Source of the DNA: Gemmatimonadota bacterium
Lineage (GTDB): Bacteria; Gemmatimonadota; Gemmatimonadetes; Longimicrobiales; Gaopeijiaceae
NCBI GenBank assembly: GCA_022822325.1
Contig: JAJEBW010000021.1
Coordinates: 1-40,279, forward strand
DNA length: 40,279 nucleotides
Direction of reading: 5' to 3'
Part shown: positions 29,070-37,242 of the stretch, in pieces
How positions within the stretch are numbered: position 1 is the stretch's first letter
Layout: the number at the start of each line of letters is the position of its first letter
Notes under the pieces: generated by a model
The model's database searches: none
The model's input: the letters and a program-made list of their open reading frames with translations, nothing else
Told to the model about the DNA's origin: nothing
Program-made: the position numbers and the translations under genes

Positions 29070-30004
29070 CGTTCACCTCCGGGCGCCAGTGTGGGTTCTT
29101 CCTCCGCCGATTCTCCGGCGTGCCGCACGAAGATCTCGCGCAGGGTGGGTTCCAGGATCTCGAAGCGGCGCAGTTCGATCCCCGAATCCAGGGCCGCCGC
29201 CAGGATTTGCGATCGCTGGCCGTCGCCGGTCGTCGCGATGTGCCAGGCGTCTTCCACCTGTTCGACTCCCGCCACGCCAAAGCGGTTCAGCCAGCCGGGA
29301 TCGCCATCGAACTCCACCGCCACCGCCCCGGAACGTTCCCGTCTCTTCATCGCCTTGAGGTCGCCGTCGAGCACCTTGCGGGACCGCGAGATCAGGCAGA
29401 CGCGTTCGCAGAGGCGTTCGGCCTGTTCCATGAGATGGGTCGAGAAGAGAATCGTTCTGCCGCGCGCGCGCTCCTCGCGGACGATCGCTTCGAGAACCTC
29501 CTGGTTGATGGGATCGAGACCGCTGAAGGGCTCGTCGAGAATGAGCATTTCGGGGTCGTGCAGCACCGTGCCGATGAACTGAACCTTTTGCTGCATTCCC
29601 TTGGAGAGCTCCTGGATCTTCTTTCCCACCCACTTTCCGAGCTTCAGCCGCTCCAGCCAGCGGGAGGCGCGGGTGCGGGCCTGTGCGCGGGAGAGGCCGC
29701 GGAGTTCGCCGAGGAAGACGAGCTGCTCGAGAACCTTCATCTTCTCGTAGACGCCGCGCTCTTCGGGGAGGTAGCCGACGCGGTTGCGGCGTCCGAAGTC
29801 GGGCTCGCCGCCGAAGAGCTCCACCCGGCCCTCGTCGGGGAAGAGGATGGCCATGATCATGCGAATCATGGTGGTCTTGCCGGATCCATTCGGTCCGAGC
29901 AGACCCACGATCGTGCCGGGGGGAATCTCCAGGTCGAATTCGGAGACGGCGGTGTGCTTGCCGAACCGCTTGGTGACCCTTTCCAGCCTTACCGCTGGTT
30001 CCAT
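29066..30004 (-). CDS. ABC transporter ATP-binding protein (NatA-like)
   Basis: The 312-residue ATPase carries Walker A GPNGSGKTTM, signature LSKGMQQKVQF, Walker B MLILDEPFSGLDP and the switch histidine in FSTHLMEQAE. The C-terminal 90 residues (from SRKVLDGDLKAMKRR) form the extra domain seen in NatA and similar exporters. The ATG at 30004 is chosen because AGGAG lies 9 bases upstream and the preceding in-frame sequence is non-conserved. It drives the permease directly downstream. Both genes form a two-gene exporter unit. Confidence 0.93.
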   Translation of the reverse strand: MEPAVRLERVTKRFGKHTAVSEFDLEIPPGTIVGLLGPNGSGKTTMIRMIMAILFPDEGRVELFGGEPDFGRRNRVGYLPEERGVYEKMKVLEQLVFLGELRGLSRAQARTRASRWLERLKLGKWVGKKIQELSKGMQQKVQFIGTVLHDPEMLILDEPFSGLDPINQEVLEAIVREERARGRTILFSTHLMEQAERLCERVCLISRSRKVLDGDLKAMKRRERSGAVAVEFDGDPGWLNRFGVAGVEQVEDAWHIATTGDGQRSQILAAALDSGIELRRFEILEPTLREIFVRHAGESAEEEPTLAPGGER

Positions 30005-30401
30005 GGGGGTGCGCTCCTGTGGGTTTGGTCGTTGGAGGTGGGAGAGCCGCTCGCCGGACGACTTGCCGGATGAAGCGGCGCGCAACAGGGGGAAGGTACG
30101 CAAGCCGCGGCCCGGGTCTTCATTCGCGGGGTGCACCGGGGGCGCTCGGAATCGGAACCGGTCCGACCGGGAGCGGCGCGTCTTCCTGAAGACGGGGGAA
30201 ACGGGGCTGGAATTCCGCCGAATCGGGGGTTGGCGGGAGCCAAGGGGTTGCCATTCGGGCGACTTGCGTTATTTTGTAGATTCGATTTCACTGCGGTCGC
30301 CATGTTTTTCACCGGCCGGAGGCGAGGGTTGGCACGGCGGCTTCAGCGGATGCGAATCCAGTTGGGATTCGTGCGTTCTGAACGGTTGACAGGAGTTTCG
30401 C
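30005..30401. other. Divergent gap between the ABC exporter and the AbrB-like gene
   Basis: About 400 bp with no supported gene. A/T-rich islands at 30267-30290 (ATTTTGTAGATTCGATTT) stand out from the surrounding G+C-rich DNA and mark the probable promoter zone for the AbrB-like gene. I see no convincing -10/-35 pair for the ABC unit. Confidence 0.4.
30248..30275 (+). promoter_or_regulatory. Tentative promoter for the AbrB-like gene
   Basis: TTGCCA at 30248-30253 (5 of 6) and TATTTT at 30270-30275 (4 of 6) are separated by 16 bp. The implied leader to the GTG at 30402 would be about 120 bases. Confidence 0.25.
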
Positions 30402-30593
30402 GTGGCAATCTACCGAACCCTCTACTACGGCGATGTGAAGGTGGGGACCGGAGGAAGACTGACAATTCCTCTGGGAATTCGCACGGATTGCGGCATTCGC
30501 CAGGGGGATACCCTGACCGTTCGCGTGGAGGAGACGCCGAGGGGCACCCGCCAGCTCGTGATGTGGCGGAACGAGCCCGATACCGACGACTGA
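30402..30593 (+). CDS. AbrB/MazE/SpoVT-type swapped-hairpin DNA-binding protein
   Basis: The 63-residue protein is nearly all one SpoVT-AbrB domain: VKVGTGGRLTIPLGIRTDCG is the strand-loop-strand core with the usual G-R-x-T-I-P, followed by IRQGDTLTVRVEE. Such proteins are dimeric transition-state regulators or antitoxins. No PIN-, MazF- or other toxin-like gene is next to it, so it is not obviously part of a toxin-antitoxin pair. The GTG start at 30402 is preceded by AGGAG with 6 bases between them. It has the next gene convergent on the far side (luxC-like, minus strand). Confidence 0.85.
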   Translation: MAIYRTLYYGDVKVGTGGRLTIPLGIRTDCGIRQGDTLTVRVEETPRGTRQLVMWRNEPDTDD

Positions 30594-30727
30594 CCGGGGT
30601 TTCGCACTCGCGCCTCCGCCCTTCCCTCGGGACCGGCGCGGCGCCCTCCGGCGGGACTGCTCCTTTCGGGGAGCGTTTCGTGACTTGCGGAAGCGGGTCG
30701 GCTTGAAGCGGCATCGGTGGGTTTTTG

Positions 30728-32167
30728 TCATCGTGAGGGTTCTGCCGCTTCGGGGGGACGCCGGACTTCGCACCAGCGAACCAGCTCGCCCAGGGGCCGG
30801 CTGCCGTCCTGAAGCCAGTCCGATTCGGGGAAGGGAACGCTCGCGATCGGCACAATCCTCGTCGCGCCAACTTCGGCGAGCGCCTCGGTGAAGCCCGTCT
30901 CTTCCGGGTCGAGTCCCGCCAGCCCGACCGTCTGCAACATTGGTCCCACCGGCTTCAGCGCCTCGAGACAGGCGGCGTGGTCCCTGACCGGAGCGACCCA
31001 GATCGTGCGCCCGCCGCAGGGCTCGAAGCGTTCGCTGCGATCGAGGATCACCGTCCAGCGGCCGTCGGGGCCGCACCAAAGTTGGGGACGGGGATGGGCT
31101 TTCGGTGCGATCGCCGCCCGGCGCAGTCTTGCGGCGCCGCGCATTTGGTGGATGCGCGACAGGTGCCCCGGGTCGGGCGCCGACGCGGGCCCCGACGACT
31201 CCAGCTCCGCCAGACGCCGGGCCAGCTCCTCGCACCAGGCGGAAGCGATCGCCTGCGAAGGGCGGGGCGTCCCGGTTCCGGCGAGGAGCAGAACCAGTTG
31301 GGTGCTGACGCAGCCGCGCTGTTCGAAGAGCGTTGCCGCGCGCGCCACCTCGGCCGCCGCACGGGGTGCACGGGCCGGATCGATCACCGCCACCCCCACG
31401 CGGCCGGAATGTTCAACCAGACGGGTCGATGCGGGGGTGCGGGCGCGGACCGCTTCGATCGTCGCATCGCCGCCATGGACGACCACCTGATCGGCGGCCT
31501 GGAAGAGCGTCCCCTCCCATTCCCCCCACCCCTTCCCCCCACCCGGCCAGTACTGCACGGCCACCGCCCCACGCAGCCTGTCGCTCGCCGCCGCGGCCGC
31601 GCGCGCGAATCGCACGGTCAGCGCCACATCGCCGATCCCCGGCTTGGACAGCACCGCCGACCGAACCAGAAGGGCCCGGATCATGGATGTGATCGTCACC
31701 CCCGGGACGGTCCCGGCGCCGACGATCACCGTGCATCCGGGTCCGGCCGCGCGCACCATCCGCCCATCCACCTGAACGAAGCGATCGAGCACGGCAGTCT
31801 CGGGAAATTCGGCTTCGACCAGACGGCGCAGCGCGGGGCCATTCCAGGTGGCGGACATTCCTTCCAGGATTTCGCGCATCATCGCCGGAGAGATCCCGGC
31901 ATTCGCGGCGGCCCGCTCGACCGCCCCACCGTCGAGGCGGCGCAGGAAACGCCGGCAGATCTCGCCGAGGAGCGTCGTCAGCTCCCGGGTTTCGATCTCG
32001 CCCAGCGCGCGCGCCCCCTTCCGCAGTCTGGCGACGAGGCCGGGGATGCGGTGAAGGTCGGGTCCGGGGTGCCGGATCGTGAGACCGCCCGCGGCGGTGG
32101 TGGCGTGGAGTGCGATGGCCGGGTCGCCGTCCGGCCAGTGCCAGCCATGCAGAGGCTTGCGCTCCAC
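30728..32167 (-). CDS. luxC: LuxC-family acyl-CoA reductase
   Basis: The 479-residue protein belongs to the LuxC acyl-CoA reductase family, which reduces a thioester-bound fatty acyl group to aldehyde with NADPH. The catalytic Cys is Cys286 in EQRGCVSTQLVLL, the same residue number as the acylation site of V. harveyi LuxC. GRVGVAVIDP and the GCTVIVGAGTVPGVTITSM stretch near residues 140-160 are typical of aldehyde-dehydrogenase-like folds. It starts with GTG at 32167, 10 bp after the luxE-like stop. No luciferase (luxAB) or transferase (luxD) gene is present in the window, so bioluminescence is not implied. Confidence 0.92.
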   Translation of the reverse strand: MERKPLHGWHWPDGDPAIALHATTAAGGLTIRHPGPDLHRIPGLVARLRKGARALGEIETRELTTLLGEICRRFLRRLDGGAVERAAANAGISPAMMREILEGMSATWNGPALRRLVEAEFPETAVLDRFVQVDGRMVRAAGPGCTVIVGAGTVPGVTITSMIRALLVRSAVLSKPGIGDVALTVRFARAAAAASDRLRGAVAVQYWPGGGKGWGEWEGTLFQAADQVVVHGGDATIEAVRARTPASTRLVEHSGRVGVAVIDPARAPRAAAEVARAATLFEQRGCVSTQLVLLLAGTGTPRPSQAIASAWCEELARRLAELESSGPASAPDPGHLSRIHQMRGAARLRRAAIAPKAHPRPQLWCGPDGRWTVILDRSERFEPCGGRTIWVAPVRDHAACLEALKPVGPMLQTVGLAGLDPEETGFTEALAEVGATRIVPIASVPFPESDWLQDGSRPLGELVRWCEVRRPPEAAEPSR

Positions 32168-32177
32168 CCTGTGCCCG

Positions 32178-33392
32178 TCAGCTCGGGTTCGGTGGCGGTG
32201 GCGGGGAGTGCGACGATGCGCGGGACGGCGCGACCCGGCGCAGGAAGGACTCGGCGGTCAGCGAGCAACCGCGCAGATCCGCGCCCGACGCCCGGCCCAG
32301 GAGGCGCACGCACCCATCGGCGGTCGTGAAGCCGAGGTCTTCGGTGAGGATGTGGCAGACCGACGCGGCATTCGCGAGGTCGAAATGCGCGAGGAGCCCC
32401 GGTTCGCCGGGGGGCAGGAGAGAAAGGCCGGCGGAGTCAAGTGCGCGGGTTCGCACCCATGGCGGGAAACGGTGCAGCCGACGATCGGGGGGAAGTCCCT
32501 CGCCCGCGACGGCGTCGTAGGCCTGCGAGAGCATCTCGGTCATGCCGTACTCGTTGACGATGTGGGAACAGGGGACCCCCAGGAACGAGTCGACGCGGCG
32601 GTAGAGCTCGGTCCGGTCAACCTCGGCGACGCGCCCCTTGAAGCCGCCCGTCTCCATGATCCTCGATCCGGCGGGCAGGATCAGGGGAAGCCCCTCCAGC
32701 GCATCGAGGAGTTGGACGAGCGCGAAGGCGGTTGCGATCAGCAACACCGGGTCTCGCGACTGCGCGGCTGCGCGGCGGACCGCCTGGAGGTCGATCCCGC
32801 GCTCACGGTCGAATGCCCAGTGCCGCGCCGCGATCTCGGGTTCCTCCGCGATGAAGCCGACCATCGCCGAGAGCGACGAATCCGGTGCGGCCCGCGGCCG
32901 GGCGACCAATGCAATCAGGGTATGGCGGTTGCGGGATGCGCGATTCGGACCGGGGTCCGTGGGAACCAGAAGGTGCCTGCGATAGTTGTCCCGGGCTGCC
33001 GCGCGGTAGAGATCGAGGCTCGGGAGATGGTGTTCCCCGCGGCGTGTGCGTCCTCCGGTCGTGCCGCTGGTGCGAAAGACCGCTTCGGCCGGACCGCTCG
33101 CCAGAGGCATGTCCCGGAAGGCGCGGACGGGCAGGGGCGGAATGCGTCGCCAGTCGGACGATTCGGCGCTCCAGAAGCGACCCAGCGCGGGGTTGGTGGC
33201 GCGCTGAAAGGCATGCACCCGCAGCGCCCACCGATTGAAGACCCGGTCGCACCGCAGCGCTTCCCCACCTCCCGTCCCATCGTCCATGCGCAGGAGCGCG
33301 CCGATTCTGTCCAGGATTTGCGGACGCGACCCGGTGGAGACCGCAACCCGGGTCTCCGGATCGGCCCGCGCCTGCGGGCATGGGGTCCGCAT
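32178..33392 (-). CDS. luxE: LuxE-family acyl-protein synthetase/acyltransferase
   Basis: The 404-residue protein belongs to the LuxE (PaaK-like adenylate-forming) family, which activates a fatty acid with ATP and passes the acyl group to LuxC. Seen are FRTSGTTGGRTRRGEHH (the P-loop-like SGTTG motif), a NEYGMTEMLSQAYD motif typical of adenylating enzymes, and a C-terminal DLRGCSLTAESF containing Cys376. The Cys near the end matches the position of the acyl-carrying Cys of V. harveyi LuxE. The ATG at 33392 lies 6 bp after the amidohydrolase stop. Directly downstream is the luxC-like gene. The first 35 residues are not conserved, so the start could be later. Confidence 0.9.
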   Translation of the reverse strand: MRTPCPQARADPETRVAVSTGSRPQILDRIGALLRMDDGTGGGEALRCDRVFNRWALRVHAFQRATNPALGRFWSAESSDWRRIPPLPVRAFRDMPLASGPAEAVFRTSGTTGGRTRRGEHHLPSLDLYRAAARDNYRRHLLVPTDPGPNRASRNRHTLIALVARPRAAPDSSLSAMVGFIAEEPEIAARHWAFDRERGIDLQAVRRAAAQSRDPVLLIATAFALVQLLDALEGLPLILPAGSRIMETGGFKGRVAEVDRTELYRRVDSFLGVPCSHIVNEYGMTEMLSQAYDAVAGEGLPPDRRLHRFPPWVRTRALDSAGLSLLPPGEPGLLAHFDLANAASVCHILTEDLGFTTADGCVRLLGRASGADLRGCSLTAESFLRRVAPSRASSHSPPPPPNPS

Positions 33393-33398
33393 CGGTCG

Positions 33399-35087
33399 TC
33401 AGGGGGAAGGCCCGGCGCCGCGCACGGCCCGGCCACCCATCCTCCCCGTCTGCTCTCCGTCGCGGATGGTGTGGACGCCCGACACGATCACATGCGGGAT
33501 CCCATCCGGGTACTGGTGCGGATCTTCGAAGGTGGCGCGATCGCGCACGGCGTCGGGATCGAAGACGACCACATCAGCGACGGCGCCGACGCGGAGCGCG
33601 CCGCGATCGGCCAATCCGAGCCTGGCCGCGGGCCGTCCGGTCATGGAGTGAATGGCCGCCTCCAGCGGCATCGCCCGGAGATCGCGGACGTAGTGGGAGA
33701 GAACGCGCGGAAAGCTCCCGTAGCCGCGCGGATGCGGAGACGACCCCGAAAGAGGACCATAGGGGGCGTAGGCGCCGCCGTCCGAACAGACCATCGCCAG
33801 CGGATGAGCGAGGAGTCGCGCGGTGTTCTCTTCGGACATGCCGAACCCGATCATCCCGGCGCCGCCGCCCGATTCGCGCAGCAGCCGCACGGTGAGTTCG
33901 TAGGGATCCTCGGCCAGCTCCTTGGCCAGCTCGCCGAGCCGCCGTCCACCTGCCGAGGCGTTGCTCCCCCCGATCCCGGTGATCTGAACCGAGTCCCAGG
34001 AACCGAGCAGCGCGATCTTGTCGCGACAGGCCCGCTCCAGCTCCGGGCCGGTCTCCGGATCGGCGAGCCGCGCAAGAAACGCCGCCGTGCCCCCGGCCCG
34101 CGCCGACGCGGGGAAGAGATTCGAGAGTCCGGTGGCGTAGGCCACATAGGGATAGCGGTCGAAGGCAAGATCCACGCCGTCCCGCCGCGCGGCCTCGATC
34201 GCCGCGAGCGCGGCCTCCGCCTTCCAGTGGTTGCGCACTCCCTGCGCCTTGAGATGGGAGATCTGAACCGCCGCCCCGGCCACGCGTCCCACATGGATCG
34301 CCTCTTCGATGGCGCCCAGGAGCCGGTCGTCCTCGTTGCGCATGTGCGTGGCGTAGGGATAGATCGTGCCGCGCAGCTCCGTGGCGAGCGCGACCAGTTC
34401 GTCCAGCCGCGCGAAGCCCCCCGGCGTGTACTCCAGTCCCGTCGACAGGCCCACCGCGCCCCGCGCGAGCCCTTCGCGGACGAGGGCCCGCATCCGCTGG
34501 ATCTCGGCAGCCGTGGCGGGACGGTCGGCGCCCCCGACGACCAGGCTCCGCACGGTGCCGTGACCGACCATGGTCGCGACGCTCACCGCGGGGCGCTCCC
34601 GGTCGATTCGGTCGAGGAAGCCGCCTGGATCCCGAAAGTCAATCTCGACCCCGTAGTCGTTCCGATAGCGGTCGCGCGTGAAGGCGAAGGTCGAATCGCT
34701 CCAGGGACCGATCGAGGATCCATCCTGGCCGACGACTTCGAGCGTCACGCCCTGTCTGATGCGGCTCTCGGCGCGCGGATTCACGAGAAGAGAAAGATCC
34801 GCGTGCGAGTGGATGTCGATGAATCCCGGCGCGACCGCCATCCCGCGAGCGTCGATCTCGACCGCGCCCGACCCGGCGACGCGCCCCACCGCCGCGATGC
34901 GGTCGCCTTCGATGGCCAGATCGCCGCTGCGGGGCGCTCCGCCGGCGCCGTCGAAGAGGGTGCCGTTTCGGATCACCAGCGATTGGCGTCCGCGCCGTGG
35001 CCGGACCCAGGGCGCGGCAGGGCCGAAGCGCCCTGCCAGCCCCGCCAGCCCCGCCGCACCCCACTTCATGAAGTCGCGTCGGATCAT
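33399..35087 (-). CDS. Tat-exported N-acyl-D-amino-acid deacylase-like amidohydrolase
   Basis: The 562-residue enzyme has a Tat-type signal at the N-terminus (IRRDFMKWGAAGLAGLAG). The D-aminoacylase family pattern is complete: DIHSHADLS (metal His pair), EYTPGGF, YATHMRNED and QISHLKAQG (further His ligands), and MVCSDGGAYAPYGP (catalytic Asp). The position of the bridging Cys of the Alcaligenes enzyme (VVGNCG) reads VVGQDG, with Asp in place of Cys. The family removes the acyl group from N-acyl-D-amino acids or related amides. It overlaps the upstream coiled-coil gene (ATGA) and is followed 6 bp later by the luxE-like gene, so it is the second of four genes in one unit. Confidence 0.9.
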   Translation of the reverse strand: MIRRDFMKWGAAGLAGLAGRFGPAAPWVRPRRGRQSLVIRNGTLFDGAGGAPRSGDLAIEGDRIAAVGRVAGSGAVEIDARGMAVAPGFIDIHSHADLSLLVNPRAESRIRQGVTLEVVGQDGSSIGPWSDSTFAFTRDRYRNDYGVEIDFRDPGGFLDRIDRERPAVSVATMVGHGTVRSLVVGGADRPATAAEIQRMRALVREGLARGAVGLSTGLEYTPGGFARLDELVALATELRGTIYPYATHMRNEDDRLLGAIEEAIHVGRVAGAAVQISHLKAQGVRNHWKAEAALAAIEAARRDGVDLAFDRYPYVAYATGLSNLFPASARAGGTAAFLARLADPETGPELERACRDKIALLGSWDSVQITGIGGSNASAGGRRLGELAKELAEDPYELTVRLLRESGGGAGMIGFGMSEENTARLLAHPLAMVCSDGGAYAPYGPLSGSSPHPRGYGSFPRVLSHYVRDLRAMPLEAAIHSMTGRPAARLGLADRGALRVGAVADVVVFDPDAVRDRATFEDPHQYPDGIPHVIVSGVHTIRDGEQTGRMGGRAVRGAGPSP

Positions 35088-35407
35088 CTCTCCGCGCTCT
35101 CTCCGGTGACGCTTCCTCCCGACCCCCCTCCCTCCCGCACGCGTCGCGGTCCGCTGGCGCCCAGTCGTCCCGGCGAAATCCCCCCGGATCGCAGAATCTT
35201 GGCCTGCTGGCGCGCCTGTTCGCGGTTTACCATGGCGACGGTCCTCCCCAGGAGCTCCTCCATTTCGGCGTAGTCGTCGCCCGGAAAGCCCTCGGCTTCG
35301 GATTCCTCCAGCATCTCGCGGAGTCCCCGGATCTCGCGTCTGGCCTTCTCCAGGGCTCGCCTGAGCCGGGCAAGGGCGCGGCGGATGTCGGCGTCGGTGG
35401 AATTCAT
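35084..35407 (-). CDS. Small coiled-coil protein of unknown function
   Basis: This 107-residue protein is mostly a charged helix: residues 5-40 (RRALARLRRALEKARREIRG and LREMLEESEAEG) give a strong coiled-coil pattern, followed by an acidic patch and VNREQARQQAKILRSGG. The C-terminus is a Gly/Arg/Ser-rich tail. No membrane helix, signal or known domain is seen. It is the first gene of the unit that contains the deacylase and the luxE/luxC-like genes, and its stop overlaps the deacylase start. A role in regulation or in scaffolding cannot be told from sequence. No strong ribosome binding site precedes its ATG at 35407. Confidence 0.7.
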   Translation of the reverse strand: MNSTDADIRRALARLRRALEKARREIRGLREMLEESEAEGFPGDDYAEMEELLGRTVAMVNREQARQQAKILRSGGISPGRLGASGPRRVREGGGSGGSVTGESAER

Positions 35408-35709
35408 GCGGGGCGTTCCCGTGCAGGCGGGACCCGGTCTCCCGGATCTTGTCGGAATGCGGGCTCCAACGATGCGTTCAGCCCCGATTTCTCACAAGTC
35501 GGCGTTGGCGAAAGTCTTCGTCGTCGCGGAGCTCTCCGTCGTCGCGGGGCTTGGCGGGCAGCGCTTCCCGAAGGGAGGGACGCATGGGCATCTTCGGCGC
35601 GCTGGGCGGTCGATGTCAAGTTGGCCGGGCAAGAGGTTGCGGCGGAAGCGGCGCCTTGTTAGCTCCAATGCGGAAGCGAACAGGTCCTGGAACCGATGGA
35701 GGAAGCCCC
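35408..35709. other. Divergent gap between the LuxEC unit and the amidohydrolase pair
   Basis: About 300 bp without a supported gene, between two divergent units. A minus-strand TTGACA at 35614-35619 with GAAGAT 18 bp away (35590-35595) is a weak candidate promoter for the coiled-coil/deacylase/luxE/luxC unit. A plus-strand frame runs through the gap but lacks coding character. An ATG at 35668 is an alternative start of the downstream gene. Confidence 0.4.
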
Positions 35710-37242
35710 TTGCGGAATCTCGAATGGACTTGGAGAGGGCGGCGGGCTTTGCCGGGCCGCGCGGCCCGGATCTTCGCGCTGGCGATTGCGGCCCTGATCG
35801 CGATTCGGCCCGGAGGCGCCCAGGAGCAGTACGACATCGTGCTGGCGGGCGGACGCGTCATGGACCCCGAGACCGGGCTGGACGCGGTGCGCAATGTCGG
35901 GATCCGCGGCCCGGTGATCGTGACCGTCGCGGAGGAACCGCTGGAGGGTGCGGTGACGGTCGATGCGACGGGGCTGGTGGTCGCTCCCGGCTTCATCGAT
36001 CTGCACGCGCACGGACAGACGAACCGCGCGAACGAGTTTCAGGCGCGCGACGGGGTGACGACCGCGTTGGAGCTCGAGAGCGGGGTGGCCGACCTGGCGG
36101 CGTTTCTCCAGCGGCGGAGCGAGGGTGCGATCCTGAACTACGGGGCAACGGTCTCGCACATGTCGATCCGGGCGTGGGCGATCCCGGACCGCGCCGAGCT
36201 GATGCGGCGCGCGACGGCCAGACTGGCGACCGACCCCGAGATCGGGCTTCGGGATCTGGAATGGTTCGGTTCGGGAGCCCGCTACGAAGCGGTGGCGACG
36301 GAGAATTACGGCGATCTGCGGGAGGCGCTGGGGCGGGGGCTGGCGGAGGGCGCGCTGGGGATCGGGATGGCGCACCAGTACTATCCGGGCGCCACCCTTG
36401 AGGAGATCCTCGAGGTCTTTCGCTTTGCCGCCGAGGAAGACGCCACGATCTACACGCATGTGCGGGCCATGGGAATCGGCGCCATGCAGGAGGTCATCGC
36501 CAACGCGGTGGCCACCGGCGCTTCGCTTCACATTGTGCACGCCAACAGCTCGAGTCTGTGGAACATCGGTCCGGTGCTCGAGCTCATCGGCGGAGTTCAG
36601 CGCAGGGGATTCGACATCACGACCGAGGTCTATCCCTACACGGCCGCATCCACCGGTCTTGGTTCGGCGATCTTCGACCCCGGCTGGCAGGAGCATCTGC
36701 GAATCGGCTACGGCGACCTCCAGTGGCAGGACACCGGGGAGCGGCTCACCGAGGAGAGCTTCGACCGCTACCGGGCCAGCGGCGGCACGGTCATCATCCA
36801 CATGATGCGCGACGAGTGGATTCGCGAGGCGCTGGCGGAGGATTTCGTGATGGTCGCCTCCGACGGAATGCCCTACGCCCCCGGAGCGCACCCGCGCAGC
36901 GCGGGAACCTTCGCTCGCTTTCTGGGACGATATGTGCGCGACGAGGGATTGATGCCGCTGATGGATGGGCTCGCGCGCATCACGATCATGCCGGCGCGGC
37001 GTCTGGAGGGGATGACCGACCAGGCCGCGCGCAAGGGACGCCTCCAGGCAGGGGCCGACGCCGACATCACGATTTTCGATGCGGCCCGGATCGTCGACAC
37101 CGCCACCTTCGAGGACGATCTTTCCCACTCCGAGGGGGTGGTCCATGTGCTGGTCAACGGCGAGTTCGTGGTGCGGGACGGCGGCAATGTCGCGGGCGCG
37201 CTGCCCGGACTCCCGATCATCGGAAGGTTGAGCGCCAAATGA
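35710..37242 (+). CDS. Secreted D-aminoacylase-like amidohydrolase 1
   Basis: The 510-residue protein belongs to the amidohydrolase superfamily, D-aminoacylase branch. A Sec-type signal lies at about 10-35 (ARIFALAIAALIAIRPGGAQ). Metal ligands appear as DLHAHGQTN, IYTHVRAMG and LHIVHANSSS, and the catalytic Asp as MVASDGMPYAPG. The bridging-ligand region reads LELESG, unlike both relatives in this locus. The start is taken as TTG at 35710 because GGAGGAA lies 5 bases before it; an ATG at 35668 has no ribosome binding site. The stop overlaps the start of the next amidohydrolase (ATGA), so the two are co-translated. The substrate is an N-acyl-amino acid or similar amide, not defined further. 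Confidence 0.85.
   Translation: MRNLEWTWRGRRALPGRAARIFALAIAALIAIRPGGAQEQYDIVLAGGRVMDPETGLDAVRNVGIRGPVIVTVAEEPLEGAVTVDATGLVVAPGFIDLHAHGQTNRANEFQARDGVTTALELESGVADLAAFLQRRSEGAILNYGATVSHMSIRAWAIPDRAELMRRATARLATDPEIGLRDLEWFGSGARYEAVATENYGDLREALGRGLAEGALGIGMAHQYYPGATLEEILEVFRFAAEEDATIYTHVRAMGIGAMQEVIANAVATGASLHIVHANSSSLWNIGPVLELIGGVQRRGFDITTEVYPYTAASTGLGSAIFDPGWQEHLRIGYGDLQWQDTGERLTEESFDRYRASGGTVIIHMMRDEWIREALAEDFVMVASDGMPYAPGAHPRSAGTFARFLGRYVRDEGLMPLMDGLARITIMPARRLEGMTDQAARKGRLQAGADADITIFDAARIVDTATFEDDLSHSEGVVHVLVNGEFVVRDGGNVAGALPGLPIIGRLSAK

Noticed and set aside
30728..33392. A bioluminescence (lux) operon.
   Set aside because: LuxC- and LuxE-like proteins are present, but there is no luciferase alpha or beta subunit, luxD or luxG in the neighbourhood.
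32079..35273. A very long plus-strand frame of over 1000 codons opposite luxC, luxE and the deacylase.
   Set aside because: It is antisense to three recognisable genes and rich in Arg, Pro and Gly. Long antisense frames are common in G+C-rich DNA, where the reverse strand lacks stops. No family motif is seen in it.
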